Source of the DNA: Paramarasmius palmivorus
Lineage: Eukaryota; Basidiomycota; Agaricomycetes; Agaricales; Marasmiaceae
Assembly (NCBI GenBank): GCA_037176845.1
Contig: JAYKXP010000024.1
Span: 186,001 to 250,000, forward strand
Reading direction: 5' to 3'
DNA: 64,000 nt
Shown here one piece after another: positions 21,259-35,705 of the stretch (positions are counted from its first letter, which is position 1; the number at the start of each line of letters is the position of its first letter). The translations under genes and the position numbers were made by a program. The notes beneath the pieces were generated by a model. The model made no database searches and had not been told where the DNA came from. It worked only from the letters and a program-made list of their open reading frames with translations.

Positions 21259-23697
21259 TTACCATATTCTCTTGACCATCGTAAATCTCGTCAAGTCCTC
21301 AAGCTTTACTCTACCTCTCTTTCCGCCACCACCCCCTTCCGTCTTGGGTTTGCCTTCCCCAATTTCTGCTGTAGGAGTAATATCATCCCGTTTGTCGTTC
21401 AGCAGCGTTTTGAGCTCCTTGTTGTATATCTGCACAGACCGCGGTTTCGTTTGTGAAAAGATACGTATATTTCAGATAGACACACCTGCTCCTCTTTACC
21501 TTCCCCAATAGGGTCTCTTCCAAAGTCATTGACGCGGTCCTCTTCCTCGCGCGCTTCCATCCCAGCCCTTCGACGTGTTGCATAGCTCACTAGATTGACA
21601 CCAATGATAATTTTGATCACAACGAAGCTAGAGTACAGAATCAGCACCTAGTAAGGCCTCGATGAAGGTGAAGAATACCATAGCCAAAATAAGATGCCCA
21701 TGACGACCCAGGTCAGATATCTTGTAATCTCCTTGTCGGTAAAGTCAAACATGGAACGAGCAGTGATCTCTGAAGGCAGCGAGAACAAAAGACTAATCGA
21801 CTGAGAGCCAATGAGAACCACTAACACGGCGAGTGGAAGAGATGCAAATCCAAGTCTGCGTGCTACGAGAGGCGACTGGTCTACATACGTGTGCTGCGAG
21901 AGAACAGTCAGATGGATATCACGATAAAATGTTAATGTTTAGACATTACCTTCCGTGCCCCTCGCCGACCGACAGCACTACCGCTGGCAAGGTCCCGACA
22001 TAACACGTCGGTGTACCTTTCGTAGACAGACGGTCGGATGTGGTTGAATTTCGTGATGAAAGCGTGCTTGAGCCAATCGACGAGCATTTCAGAGCACATC
22101 ACCGTCAAAACCGGCTATGAAATCAAGTCAGCTCGTCAAAAGACATGAATGACAACACGGACGTACGTATGATATCGTCCATAGAACGTTGTTTCCTCGG
22201 AACCACCCAAAGCTCTTTGGTAAGACGAAGCCGCCTTCGGCAAAGTCGAATTCAGAGCCGCTTAGTTCGATGAGGTTTCGGAAGGCAACGATTATGAGCA
22301 TCAGAGCGAGAGAAAATCTTTCGACGATATCTATGGAATTTGAGCATCAGGTTGCTCATCGTGTAGTCACCCATTTACCTGCGCAAGTGATCTGAAAGAG
22401 GTTGTCCTTTTCGAATTTTTTGAAGACACTCCCTTTGATCTCGACAAATTGGTTCGATACAAGTAAGGTGAGTAGTGCATGGTCATAGGAATTGACAGCA
22501 ACATTGAGAGCAATCAATTGGTAGACCATTACTATACCGTGGGCGACTTAAAGGAGATTATTACCACCATCTGAGAGAAGAGAGTCAATACACTTACCAG
22601 TATAGATAGTGGCAAGGAGGAAGAATAGGATGGGACGGAACGTGCTCGTAGTCACTGGAACTCTATGAGACAGTGGTTCTAATGTCGACCGGGAGAATAG
22701 GCAGTCCAAAATGTCCTGCCCTATAGATGCACAGAGCCGATCCGCAATCTGTAGAAAAGGTTAGCAAACGTGGAGCACACGACGAAAGGAAAATCTTGTA
22801 CTTCAAGGGCGTTGAATATAACATACAGTTTGATGGTATCCTGTCCACGTATAAAGTGATATATCTTGCTAGCGTCCGTCAAAGGTGTGAGAATAGCAAT
22901 AGATATGAGGAGTAGAAGTGTCCGTAAGAGATCAGCTTTCTGAGAAGGTGGAAGAGGTGGCGCGGAGAAGGATAATAGGTTGCGCAACAACCGAAAGAAG
23001 GCCAGCGCAAATCGTATGGGCAGGATAGTGAAGGTGTAGAGAAAGGAATCGAAACACAGTATGAATCCGAAGCCGATGATCTGTCCGAAAGCTTTAGTAT
23101 GCCTTGCTTCAGCAGCTTGGGATAATATACCTTTTCCATTGCCAATGGTATGCTCAGGAAGTTGGAAACACGCTCCCATTTCATTTCCTGATGTGAATCG
23201 AAATCCGTGGCCAACAACTCTTCCCGGAGATAATCCCATAACGAGAACGGCGGCGGTGAGTTTTTTGAGAAGAAACCGGAAGAGGTGGGAGTAACCGGTG
23301 TCACTGGGGACACTGGGCTTGGAGGTCGCGAAGGTACGGGAGACGGTAGAATTGGCGTTGGTGGCAGAGACGCGTATGTGAGGGGAACTTGTGCAGATCT
23401 TGTCCTGAAAAGACGGTTTGGTCGTCCACTGCTATGTATCTCTGGTTCTGAATCGTCGAATCCCTCATCGACTTCGTGTGTTATAGTAATATCTGGATCA
23501 TCATCATCATCTCGACGTATGTATTCCATGGTCGTCGTCGTCTTTGAGGTTGAGCTCGATGCCGCACTTGGGCTCCGCCGTGGTCGACCTCGAGCAGGAT
23601 TGTTCAAGAGAGGTGCGAAAGTGTTGTTCCAGGCACCACTGGCAGAAGTGGAAGAGAAACGCCTGTGAATTTTCCTGGATCGTCTGCCGGTCGACAT
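21259..23697 (-). CDS. TAPT1/Emp65 family multi-pass membrane protein
   Basis: This is an ER-type membrane protein of the TAPT1 family (yeast Emp65), linked in yeast with the SUN-domain protein Slp1 in folding of membrane proteins. The N-terminal 130 residues are disordered and Ser/Pro-rich. The family core starts at SLWDYLREELLATDFDSHQ and MKWERVSNFLSIPLAMEK. The hallmark KADLLRTLLLLISIAIL, YHFIRGQDTIKLYVIFNAL and ALNVAVNSYDHALLTLL...NQFVEIKGSVFKKFEKDN follow, then DIVERFSL. At least five hydrophobic helices are present. The last exon ends in DLTRFTMVKRIW-TAA at 21259. I chose the ATG at 23697 (MSTGRRSRKIHRR); an in-frame start at 23769 is possible. It diverges from the fucosyltransferase-like gene over about 160 bp. 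Confidence 0.9.
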
Positions 23698-23861
23698 GGG
23701 ACGTGGTGAGAACGTGGAAGGCAGGCTGCCGCGGACGTCCGTCACGACTGCGGCGAGCGCTCTTTGCACGGCATTCTACGCGAAACCAAGAGACGCCCGC
23801 CAGCAACCATCATGCCGAGCATTGGCAAGGATCTCTCACTCTCTGTCCTTTGTGTATCAGT

Positions 23862-25247
23862 ATGCGGATACTGACACCATATTGGTTTCGCAATTGGTCT
23901 TTTCTGGCTCTACTAGGCTGCTCTACAATCCTGGTCGGTTTTGGTTACTTTAGTTATCGACCTCCTTATACCCTATATTCCGACCTCACAACGGATGAAC
24001 TACAAGCCGCCCGAAATTTTTTGCAGGAGCAGGTCGATCCAAAGTTTGTGCTGTTCAAGCAGCTGCAAGGAGCTGGGTTCAATAACCAGGTGAGCACTTG
24101 TGTGCAAAGTCGTTGAAACCTGACTGAAACTTTCGTTTACCAGGTCCAAGAGATTTTGCTATACCACCATCTATCCCAGATATCTTCACGAATATATGCA
24201 TATCAACCATTTATCTGGCGATCCAGAAATCACCAGAGATTACCTCTCTCGGCATTCCTTCCTGGACCAACCAAGAAGGCCATACCACAGAGCTTGTTCG
24301 AGGAAATATGCCCACCTGAAGCAATACTACATGTCACAATCCCTATGGACTCATACGACGAAGTATGGGGCAAAGCTCAAGAGGTCCTAGCGCAGAAGGA
24401 CAGATGTATACAAATTGACAACTGGATTCTGAACTGGAAGTGAGTTCTCCTATCAGTATGTACGATGAAGAGCTCGACATTGTGCTAGCTTTTTAGCTTC
24501 CTCCGCCATACATAAGATTTGGCCGGCTTTTCAACATTACCTTTCTCGATATTTTGAGTGGTCCCCTCAAATACAGGTAATGGTCGAAAGGGCACAGAAA
24601 ACACTCAATCTCCGTTCGCTTTCATCAAACGATGTTGGCGAACCTTACATGGCTCTTCACATACGCAGAGGTGTGTCTGGAGTCTTGCGTTCATTCACAC
24701 TGCTAACATGGCTTTCCACCTAGGTGATTTCCCAGAACACTGCAAAGGTCTGGCCGAAGACCAGGTTGGATTCACAACCTGGGCAACCCTTCCTGCTATC
24801 AAAGATTCAGTTCTTCCGCCGGAGCTCAGTCCAAGAAACCGCAGCTCAGTCATAGAACATTGCTACTCTAGTCTATGGCGTATCATGGAGGCAATCGACG
24901 CACAAGCAAAGAGAAATCCCCGTGTACGGGCGTTGCACGTGCTGCATGACGGTGCCATTGACCATTTGAATGTTTATCTCGATCTGTGGAAGTTGGAGAC
25001 TGCCGTGATGGATACAAAGCGAGCTAGAAGAGTTGGATGGCCAGGTGGACCTATGAAGTTGTTCACGCACACAGGTCAGATTCCTGTGCACAGAGGCGAG
25101 CTCGATTTTGCAGTCGCGGTCGATGTCGAGCTGGCGCGTCAAGCAGACGTGTTCATTGGCAATGGATATTCCAGCCTGAGCTCGCAAATTGTTGCCTTGC
25201 GATTGGCTACGGAGGCAGGAAAAGCAGAAGATATAACATTACTATGA
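23862..25247 (+). CDS. Fucosyltransferase-like type II membrane protein
   Basis: The protein opens MRILTPYWFRNWSFLALLGC with a single N-terminal anchor (to about residue 30), then a luminal stem and catalytic region, as in Golgi or ER glycosyltransferases. AGFNNQVQEILLYHHLSQI resembles the GxNNQ donor-site loop, and YMALHIRRGDFPEHC near 24,650-24,745 is the HxRRGD motif of the alpha-1,6/O-fucosyltransferase superfamily that holds GDP-fucose. The C-terminal DVELARQADVFIGNGYSSLS is the third conserved block, with the FIGN-type SS(x)S ending. It stops in EDITLL-TGA at 25245-25247. Several introns are required. Acceptor and exact donor are not known from sequence. It is followed in tandem by MTF1 after about 145 bp. 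Confidence 0.75.
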
Positions 25248-25392
25248 ACGTATATATACAGCGCTATTTATGTGTACATTTTCATCGTACTAGTAGGCTT
25301 GGTTCGAGGGTATGTGGTTAGTAACTTATTTTTACTATGGATTTGTTTGCTATGTACACAAAACGCCCAAACTGCCGGTTAAAAAGCATTTC

Positions 25393-27133
25393 ATGTCTTT
25401 TCTCCGGCCATGTCTTCGCGTGCAGTTGGCTACACGCTATACTCGTACACAAATCTGGCAGACTCGACTCAATTCGACGTCTGCAATTCCTGAAACTCCC
25501 AAAAAACGCGGGAGACCAAAGAAAGTGGACACAACATTCCCGGAACCAGAAATTCGACCAAAGGCCCGACCCCGCAAAGCAGCCTCGCCACAACCTAAAG
25601 CAACTGAAGAGAAAACACCGAGCCTCACCAAGGAGCGCTCCAAGTCTGGACGGAAGAAGATTATTGTGGAAGACCACTTACCTCCCCCCGAGCAGAGGAC
25701 AGAACTTCCTCCTGTATCACAATGGCAGAAACTGTTCCACGCAAGATCACAATCACACCGTGTCTCTCTTGCCGATGCTGAAGTTGCTCCGCTTGTAGCA
25801 GATGCGTTTGTCCCTGAGGGATCCAAAGGGAAAGTTATTATTGAAGCATTCCCTGGTGCGCTCACATCTATGTTCCGTGTCTACCGTGTCTATCCTGAAC
25901 TCAACATTGTCTTTAGGTCCCGGAGTGCTAACCAGAGCCCTTTTAAAGCTACCCAGGGAACGAATAGACCGTATCATTGTGCTCGAAGATTACGAAAAGT
26001 ACTACGACTTTTTACATGTCAGTGGAACATCCAGTCACCCCGAATGCTTGTGCTTACCCAACACGAATAGCCATTGGAGGCCCTAGATCCTCGCATCAAA
26101 GTTATCAACATGTCCGGTCATTACTGGGATACCTATGACTATATACATGAGCAAGGTCTGCTGAATGACATTGAAAAACTTTCGTGGGATGCTGGAGGTG
26201 CGTGATGTGCAGCATATTCTTCAAAACTTTTTCTGACATTTTCGCCTAGTCCACCCAATACTACAATTCATTGCTCATCTGCCTATCAATGTCCACGGAG
26301 AGCAACTCCTGAACCAGTACATTCGATTTATCCCGGATCGACACTGGCTGTTCGATTATGGTCGCGTTCCAATGAACTTCCTGCTCAACGAATGGATTTG
26401 GGGGGTACATATTCTATGACCTACTGCTGAATTCCAGCTTGTTTACCGTTTCTTTCTATAGCGTATGACCACGAGAGACCCACTGTCCCGCTCCAAGCTT
26501 ACCGCTGTAGCAGATGCCCTCGTTGATTCGGATATACTGTTATACGACGAGCTGCAGCCATATCGCGACCACTTCTACCCGGTATCAGCTTTGCTGGCAT
26601 CCAAAGCTGACTATAAAGTCACTGACCGTCGCAAAGCTGGATTCCCTTTTCAAGCTGTTTCGGTCGTTCCCGTTGAGAAGCCGGTAAAGCCATCTCTATT
26701 TTCTCCCCGCAGTTGGGATACTCACCACTTCAAAGCTAATCGGTCCAGGGGAAATGGATGCATGGGATTATTGCCTAAGACGTTTATTTGTCCAAAAGGC
26801 AACACCCATCGAGAAAGCTATCATGTATGTTGGACTTGGTTGTTGAAAAATCCGAGCTGAACTATCGTTGACAGGTTACTTGGACCTGGTGGTTCTTCTC
26901 TCGTTCAAGAGATAGTTGGGAAGATCCCTTTAGAGAAGTCGCCACGAGAACTGACTATGGAGGAATGGTCTGCGCTCGTAAAAGTATTCAATGAATGGCC
27001 TTTCCGGCCTTCTGTGAGTAAAACGTTGTTTACCTTCGTGAGCGCTGTCCACTGACAATGATACCAATAGGATCTGTCGATATCAGATCTAATGCCAGAT
27101 TCGGAAGGTCGTCAGACGCATAGGACACGATAA
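25393..27133 (+). CDS. MTF1: Mitochondrial transcription factor B (Mtf1-like), with AT-hook extension
   Basis: Mtf1 is the rRNA-adenine-dimethylase-like partner that helps mitochondrial RNA polymerase open promoters. The start MSFLRPCLRVQLATRYTRTQ is Arg-rich without acidic residues, a mitochondrial presequence. It is followed by a basic extension with an AT-hook, KKRGRPKK (residues about 37-44, bases 25501-25524), then RPKARPRK and RSKSGRKK. The methyltransferase fold shows motif I KVIIEAFPGPGVLTRAL (intron inside), acidic-loop IIVLEDYEKYYDFL, and LPINVHGEQLLNQYI in the position of the dimethylase motif IV. DYGRVPMNFLLNEW is characteristic of the fungal group. Later exons include ISTA-like helices LTMEEWSALVKVFNEWPFRPS. 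It ends RQTHRTR-TAA. Catalytic methylation is probably lost, as in other Mtf1 proteins, but this was not tested. Confidence 0.87.
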
Positions 27134-27226
27134 AATAAAGTACAGTGCACGATTAGTTTACAGCTGATATTACAACACTTCTAGCTAAATCCACGATGAG
27201 AAATCAAGCCCATAAATCATGGCCAC

Positions 27227-31273
<4,047 letters not shown>

Positions 31274-31599
31274 GGTAGAAAAGACGCGTCGGTCACAGGT
31301 GTGACGCAAAGTCGTGACACTTCGCGAATTTCTGGAGCGTGTGAATTTTCGCCTCCTCAATCGAGATCACTGCCGACTCGCACGATGGTTTCGCACATAG
31401 AGCTCCGTTCAAACTCCTATGTTCTAGTGGTCACCAACTGGGGTATAGTCCATACAATACAAGTGTCAAGTCCAGCCAGAATTTTCATAACGAGCAATAA
31501 CGAAGAACACGGAAATGACAAGGAATGCGCAATAAAAACCTTCCAAACTTCTGACAGCTCCTCTGCTACTTCAACGTTTCAACTGCTGCTCTACCGCCC
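31274..31599. other. Gap between CTF4 start and small upstream gene
   Basis: These 326 bases hold the CTF4 promoter on the minus strand. No other gene is supported; the plus-strand open frames are antisense to CTF4 or to the small gene. Confidence 0.45.
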
Positions 31600-31989
31600 C
31601 TACCACCCTTCACATAATGCCGGATTCTGTTGCGACGTCTTGCCCATTGGTCCATTCAGAATCTCTTCGGGGATTACAATCTCTCGTACTTGAGGACCTT
31701 GTGTTCCTCCGTTGCGTACAAGGTCAAATGCGAGCCCCGGTTCAGGGGTAGACGTTGACCTCTCCCTGCTGTCCTTTGCCCCTTTCTTGTCTGGTATTGG
31801 TGCACCAGTGTTACTGCGTGCTTTGGGTCGAGAGAGGAATTTGGGTGGCTTCAGGCCGCCTGACTTCGATTTCGAGTCTACAGGTTACCGTATTGATTGT
31901 AAGCAGGTAATACGGATTGAATAACGCAACTTACCATGACCATCACTACTGACGTTCACGCTAGACTTGGAGGGACTCTCGGTGGACAT
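31600..31989 (-). CDS. Small uncharacterised basic protein
   Basis: I do not recognise a family. Exon 1 (MSTESPSKSSVNVSSDGH) ends at a good GTAAGT donor. Exon 2 reads DSKSKSGGLKPPKFLSRPKA, then Ser/Thr-rich sequence, FDLVRNGGTQGPQVREIVIP and EEILNGPMGKTSQQNPALCE, stopping at 31600. The product is about 110 residues, basic and mostly disordered. The last 20 codons are uncertain: a one-base-shifted frame reads HYVKGGRGGRAAVETLK before a stop, so another splice may exist. It is transcribed in the same direction as CTF4, 326 bp upstream of it. The well-formed donor (GTAAGT) and branch-like CAATCA make a real gene probable. Confidence 0.5.
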
Positions 31990-33076
31990 TGCGGAGAAAA
32001 TAGGAAAGTTGAAAGGATAAAGAGTGTTGTGGTGATGGGTTCACTAGCGATGATGGTTATGGTAAAAGGGAGCGGACGGGGATAACGTCAAGCTCGCCTT
32101 CCAGCAGGTAAGTTTATGGGTCCGTCAGGTAGAAACAGGCGCTTGATGGACGGGATTTATAGAGCATGATTGAGGGGCTATGTTTATTTAATTACCCAGT
32201 CTCATCTACATCCCTGTACCTCGGTCGGATGTAGAGTCTCAGACAGTTCAGACAGGACTCCAAACCCCCTTTCTATACTCGCATATGGCGCCATTGCATG
32301 AAAGGAGCCGACGAATGCCTTTTTGTAAAGGACCGACCCTTGCGCCTTGAGTCTGAAGTGGCAATATTGCACCTATCAAATAACTGTCCAATGCATGCCA
32401 GCGCGCGCAACTAACGGTTGCATATGAAGCCAAGAGCTCAGATCAGAAACGTGTACGACGGAAATCATGACAGGGATCTTGGAATTGGTGATAGTAATGT
32501 GCACATACCCATCAACCCGAGAGTAATCATCAATCCGAGTTAATAGATGTGCCTTTCGCGATGAAAAAGCACCGATCCAATCATTATTTAGAGGCGCGTT
32601 TTTCGTCCTTTCAAGTTGACAACACCGGGCCGCAATGATGAACCGAGCACAACGTTGCAGGTCACCAACTTGCCCTGGGAGCATGATAGATCCGTGTTAT
32701 CTTCTGTTGAAACAAAGCGAGTCCACAAAAGCCGGCTGTAAGTGCATCTGATCCCCGGACATATGGTTAGGAGGCAGAAGAGTCGCCCACAAGTTCTGAC
32801 TAGCGATCCCAATGATATTGAATGAGACTGGGAGTGTTTTGGGTCGACTGGAGTCCAGGCCTTCAGAATCACTGCAAAAAGGCCCCCGGTGCCGATATGG
32901 ATTCCAAGATGCGGATAGTATTATACAGATGAGCTATTGCTAGCTCAAATTGACGTCGAGTACATCGTATAGCAGGTACAGTATAAGACTGAGAATGAAT
33001 TTAAGTACGTATTGTGACAAGAATTAGAAAAAAAAACTTACCAACAGATACACAACAGTCTCCCAGAGTTCCGCAC
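31990..33076. other. Intergenic region, 1.1 kb
   Basis: No gene is supported. Two minus-strand open frames of about 100 codons (32,376-32,684 and 32,588-32,872) overlap in different frames and show neither family motifs nor compositional bias like the neighbouring genes. I call nothing in this stretch. Confidence 0.4.
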
Positions 33077-33427
33077 TCAATCTTGGATCGTCAACTTATC
33101 CAGTGCATCCTCAAACTTTTCCTCCTCACTCTCAGAAGCCGATCCTTCGCTCTCATCCTCCTCTTCCTCTTCCTCGTCCTCAAAGTCAAGCTATTCACTT
33201 GTCAGCGAAACCAACAATCACCGACCAACAAACATATAACTCACCGGATCATATATAACTCTAATAATCAAACTGCAACTGGGACATGTAGCAATATCTT
33301 CATAATTCGCCAGTTGTTTTCGTGAGATCTCGAAACGATCGCCGCATGGACATGGATAGTGGTATACACCTTTTTCGGCGTCCCATGCCATGTCTTCGAT
33401 CTCTATTTCATCGTAGTATGCGCCCAT
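33077..33427 (-). CDS. DPH3: Diphthamide biosynthesis protein 3 (CSL zinc finger)
   Basis: Dph3 (Kti11) is an electron donor and zinc/iron protein for the first step of diphthamide synthesis on elongation factor 2, and it also serves Elongator-dependent tRNA modification. The start [20 protein letters not shown] is followed by [18 protein letters not shown] and [14 protein letters not shown], so all four Cys ligands (CxC...CxxC) are present. One intron follows VIYDP. The second exon encodes the acidic C-terminal tail [16 protein letters not shown]...[12 protein letters not shown], ending at 33077. At about 95 residues it has normal family size. Confidence 0.96.
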
Positions 33428-33824
33428 GGATTCCGGTCTTGATCAAAATGAGAGTGTGTCTGGAGGGCAGTCTGAGTCAAGTCATAGAGCAACGATGGTG
33501 GTGATGAGCAGAGAAATTTTTTGCTCCGTCCGTCGTAGTCACGCCAGTCACAGCCTCGCACAACCTCGCTTGGGAATCGGGTTGCTGCAAAAGCTATTCA
33601 AATCCAGACCAATGCGAATAGCGCAAACTCCAATGGGTGATATTACGGATAACTATATGCAGTGTACAGGTATGAAGATGGGTATACAAAAAAGTATGTA
33701 TGAGGCATCAGGAACGTGAGGTCCGTACTAAATATGCGTAACTGATTATCGTGCGAGTCATTAAGATCGTAACGCAGAAAAAGTGTCCCAAAAGTAGATG
33801 TGAGGAAACGAACGATATCTCCCA
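33428..33824. other. Intergenic region between DPH3 start and the next gene's end
   Basis: About 400 bases upstream of DPH3 hold its promoter and the 3' flank of the downstream-coordinate neighbour. I see no supported gene. Confidence 0.45.
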
Positions 33825-35540
33825 TTAGGAAACGGGAATTGCAGGAATCGAGACAGGGATCGGTAGAGTTACATCCACAGGCGCTTTCTCTGAAGGTGTA
33901 CTCGCAGGAGGCTGAACAGGAGCAGGCGTTGATGGCAGAGAAGGGGAAACGGGTGTCTCAGGCTTCGTGACGGGCTGGGTGTTCGCATTATCCGGCTTCT
34001 CAACGGCGCCCTTTGACTGAGACTCTTCGGCTGGGGTCTCTTGCTCACCGGTTGAAGGCACTGGAACGGGTGCCGGGTCTGGTGAGGATGCAGGCGGCGG
34101 TGGAGGGAAATCCCAAGGACGAGGAACAAGTGCCGCTGGCATTACCCTATATCACGACAGTCGTTAATTGCGCAAAGAACTTGTAACAAGGAAGTGTCAT
34201 TACCAAGTTGCTGCACATATGACTCCTTTGCCTTTATCTTGCCCCTTGATGTTGTTGAACTCGAAATCAATGAACTGGGCGATGTATCGGACGAAAGGCA
34301 GGATTTCCCGAACACCGTTGTGGATCATTGCCAGCGCAGAAAGGAAGTTGACGACAGTGCCCGAAATTGAGTGGACGCTCTATTAGGAAATATGAATATT
34401 AAAGCGTAATGGGCTTGGCTGGAACTTACATTGAGGTAAGCGATGGAAGATGGCGGTAATAAGATTTCCAGTCCCCACCAGTCTGATTATAATCGTTGAG
34501 AACACTTATACGAAGCAAAACAGCGGATACTTACACGTAAGTACTGACATTCGGTCAGTTGGAGGATAGATACCAGCGTGGTCAGGAAATATCGCCTGCC
34601 CAGTAGCGTAGCCTAGAGCCATCAACTGAGGGGTTATCTGCTGGATACCGTTGAGGACGGTCTCTGCAGTAGGGACTGCTCCCGCAAGAATGCCTTTCCC
34701 ATCTCCAGGCTGACCCAAACCAAAATCCGGCGTTGCAATGAAATCGACCACGCGCACTTCGCTCAACAATTCCGTGAGTTTGTCTACAGGAGCTGACGCA
34801 AACTGTGCAATCCCAAAGGTAGATTCCGAAGCAGAGGCCTCGTCCTTCGAGCTGCTCGAGAGCTTTGCGAAGTGCATATCGTGCTCCTCCACATCCGTAT
34901 GCTCAAGGCAGACCGCATGAATTGGACTGCAGCCTTTGCCCCTAGGGTGTGTGTGCTCGGGATGTACGTCGTCGGCTACTGGAAGATTGCGAAGGTGATT
35001 TATGACCTTGTTCGCCGACTTGGGTTTCAATAACTGGGACTTGAGCTTGCTCATCTGAGGTTTGGCGGTGATTGCTGACACGGATGGGGATGCCTTACTG
35101 GGACCGACGATGAGTGTCCGAACGAGCAGCGCAGATTCTTCAGCCCGCTTCTCAGAACGGCTCATCGGCTTTGCCAAACGCTTGGACAGAGCTGCATGAG
35201 CCTTCTCCTTCTTCTGATGCTCCTCAACCGAAGATAGGGTGTACTTGTGTTTGTTGTGGGCTGCTGGAGTGAAGGAGAACGTCCTGAAAGAGAATCGTCG
35301 CCCATCGTGCTTTGGTCCTGCTTCACTCGTCTGAGAGGTGACAGGTGATAACGGGAGAGGGACGTCGGCTGGCGTTGGCGCTGGTGCTGGCTGTGATGAC
35401 CCTACTTCGGCTGGTGGGGGAGCAGAAGTAGGCTCGACGACGGGCACCACAGCCTCGATAGGCTTTCCGTCGTCATTGGGACTAGTGACGACAGCGTTCT
35501 CCTGTTGAGACGCCTGCGAGAAGTAACCGAGGAGACCCAT
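33825..35540 (-). CDS. Uncharacterised protein with disordered ends and a conserved-looking core
   Basis: No known domain is recognised. The long first exon begins MGLLGYFSQASQQENAVVTS and has proline-rich and basic segments (RRFSFRTFSFTPAAHNKHKY, AALSKRLAKPMSRSEKRAEE). A more ordered region follows, DKLTELLSEVRVVDFIATPD and TAETVLNGIQQITPQLMALG, and continues through three short introns into YWWGLEILLPPSSIAYLNSV, HSISGTVVNFLSALAMIHNG and VREILPFVRYIAQFIDFEFN. This part looks amphipathic and could meet a membrane. The tail is Pro/Thr-rich (VPRPWDFPPPPPASSPDPAP) and ends PVSIPAIPVS. It diverges from SSU1 over 165 bp. Confidence 0.8.
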
Positions 35541-35705
35541 GGAGGAGTGGAAAAGCGTGGGTCCTGCTTATGAAGACCGGGGTGTATTTATTTTTGAATT
35601 CGGAATACTCGTTTGGCTGTGACGTTATAAGTAGCTTGTTCCGAGCACTCAAGATGCTTCAGGTTTCTTCTCTTCCTGCACTTCAGTTCAGCCTCGGAAC
35701 TAGCA
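35541..35705. promoter_or_regulatory. Bidirectional promoter upstream of SSU1
   Basis: Only 165 bases separate the divergent start codons. The stretch contains TGACGT at about 35,619-35,624, a CRE/ATF-type half site, followed closely by TTATAAG. These are sequence matches only. Confidence 0.35.

Noticed and set aside
22721..23239. 172-codon minus-strand frame with hydrophobic runs
   Set aside because: It overlaps the TAPT1-like gene: its middle is the same frame as the gene's true exon, but its first part reads through an intron, so it is not a separate gene.
32376..32872. Two overlapping minus-strand frames of about 100 codons
   Set aside because: They are in different frames, lack motifs and no splice links them to a protein.
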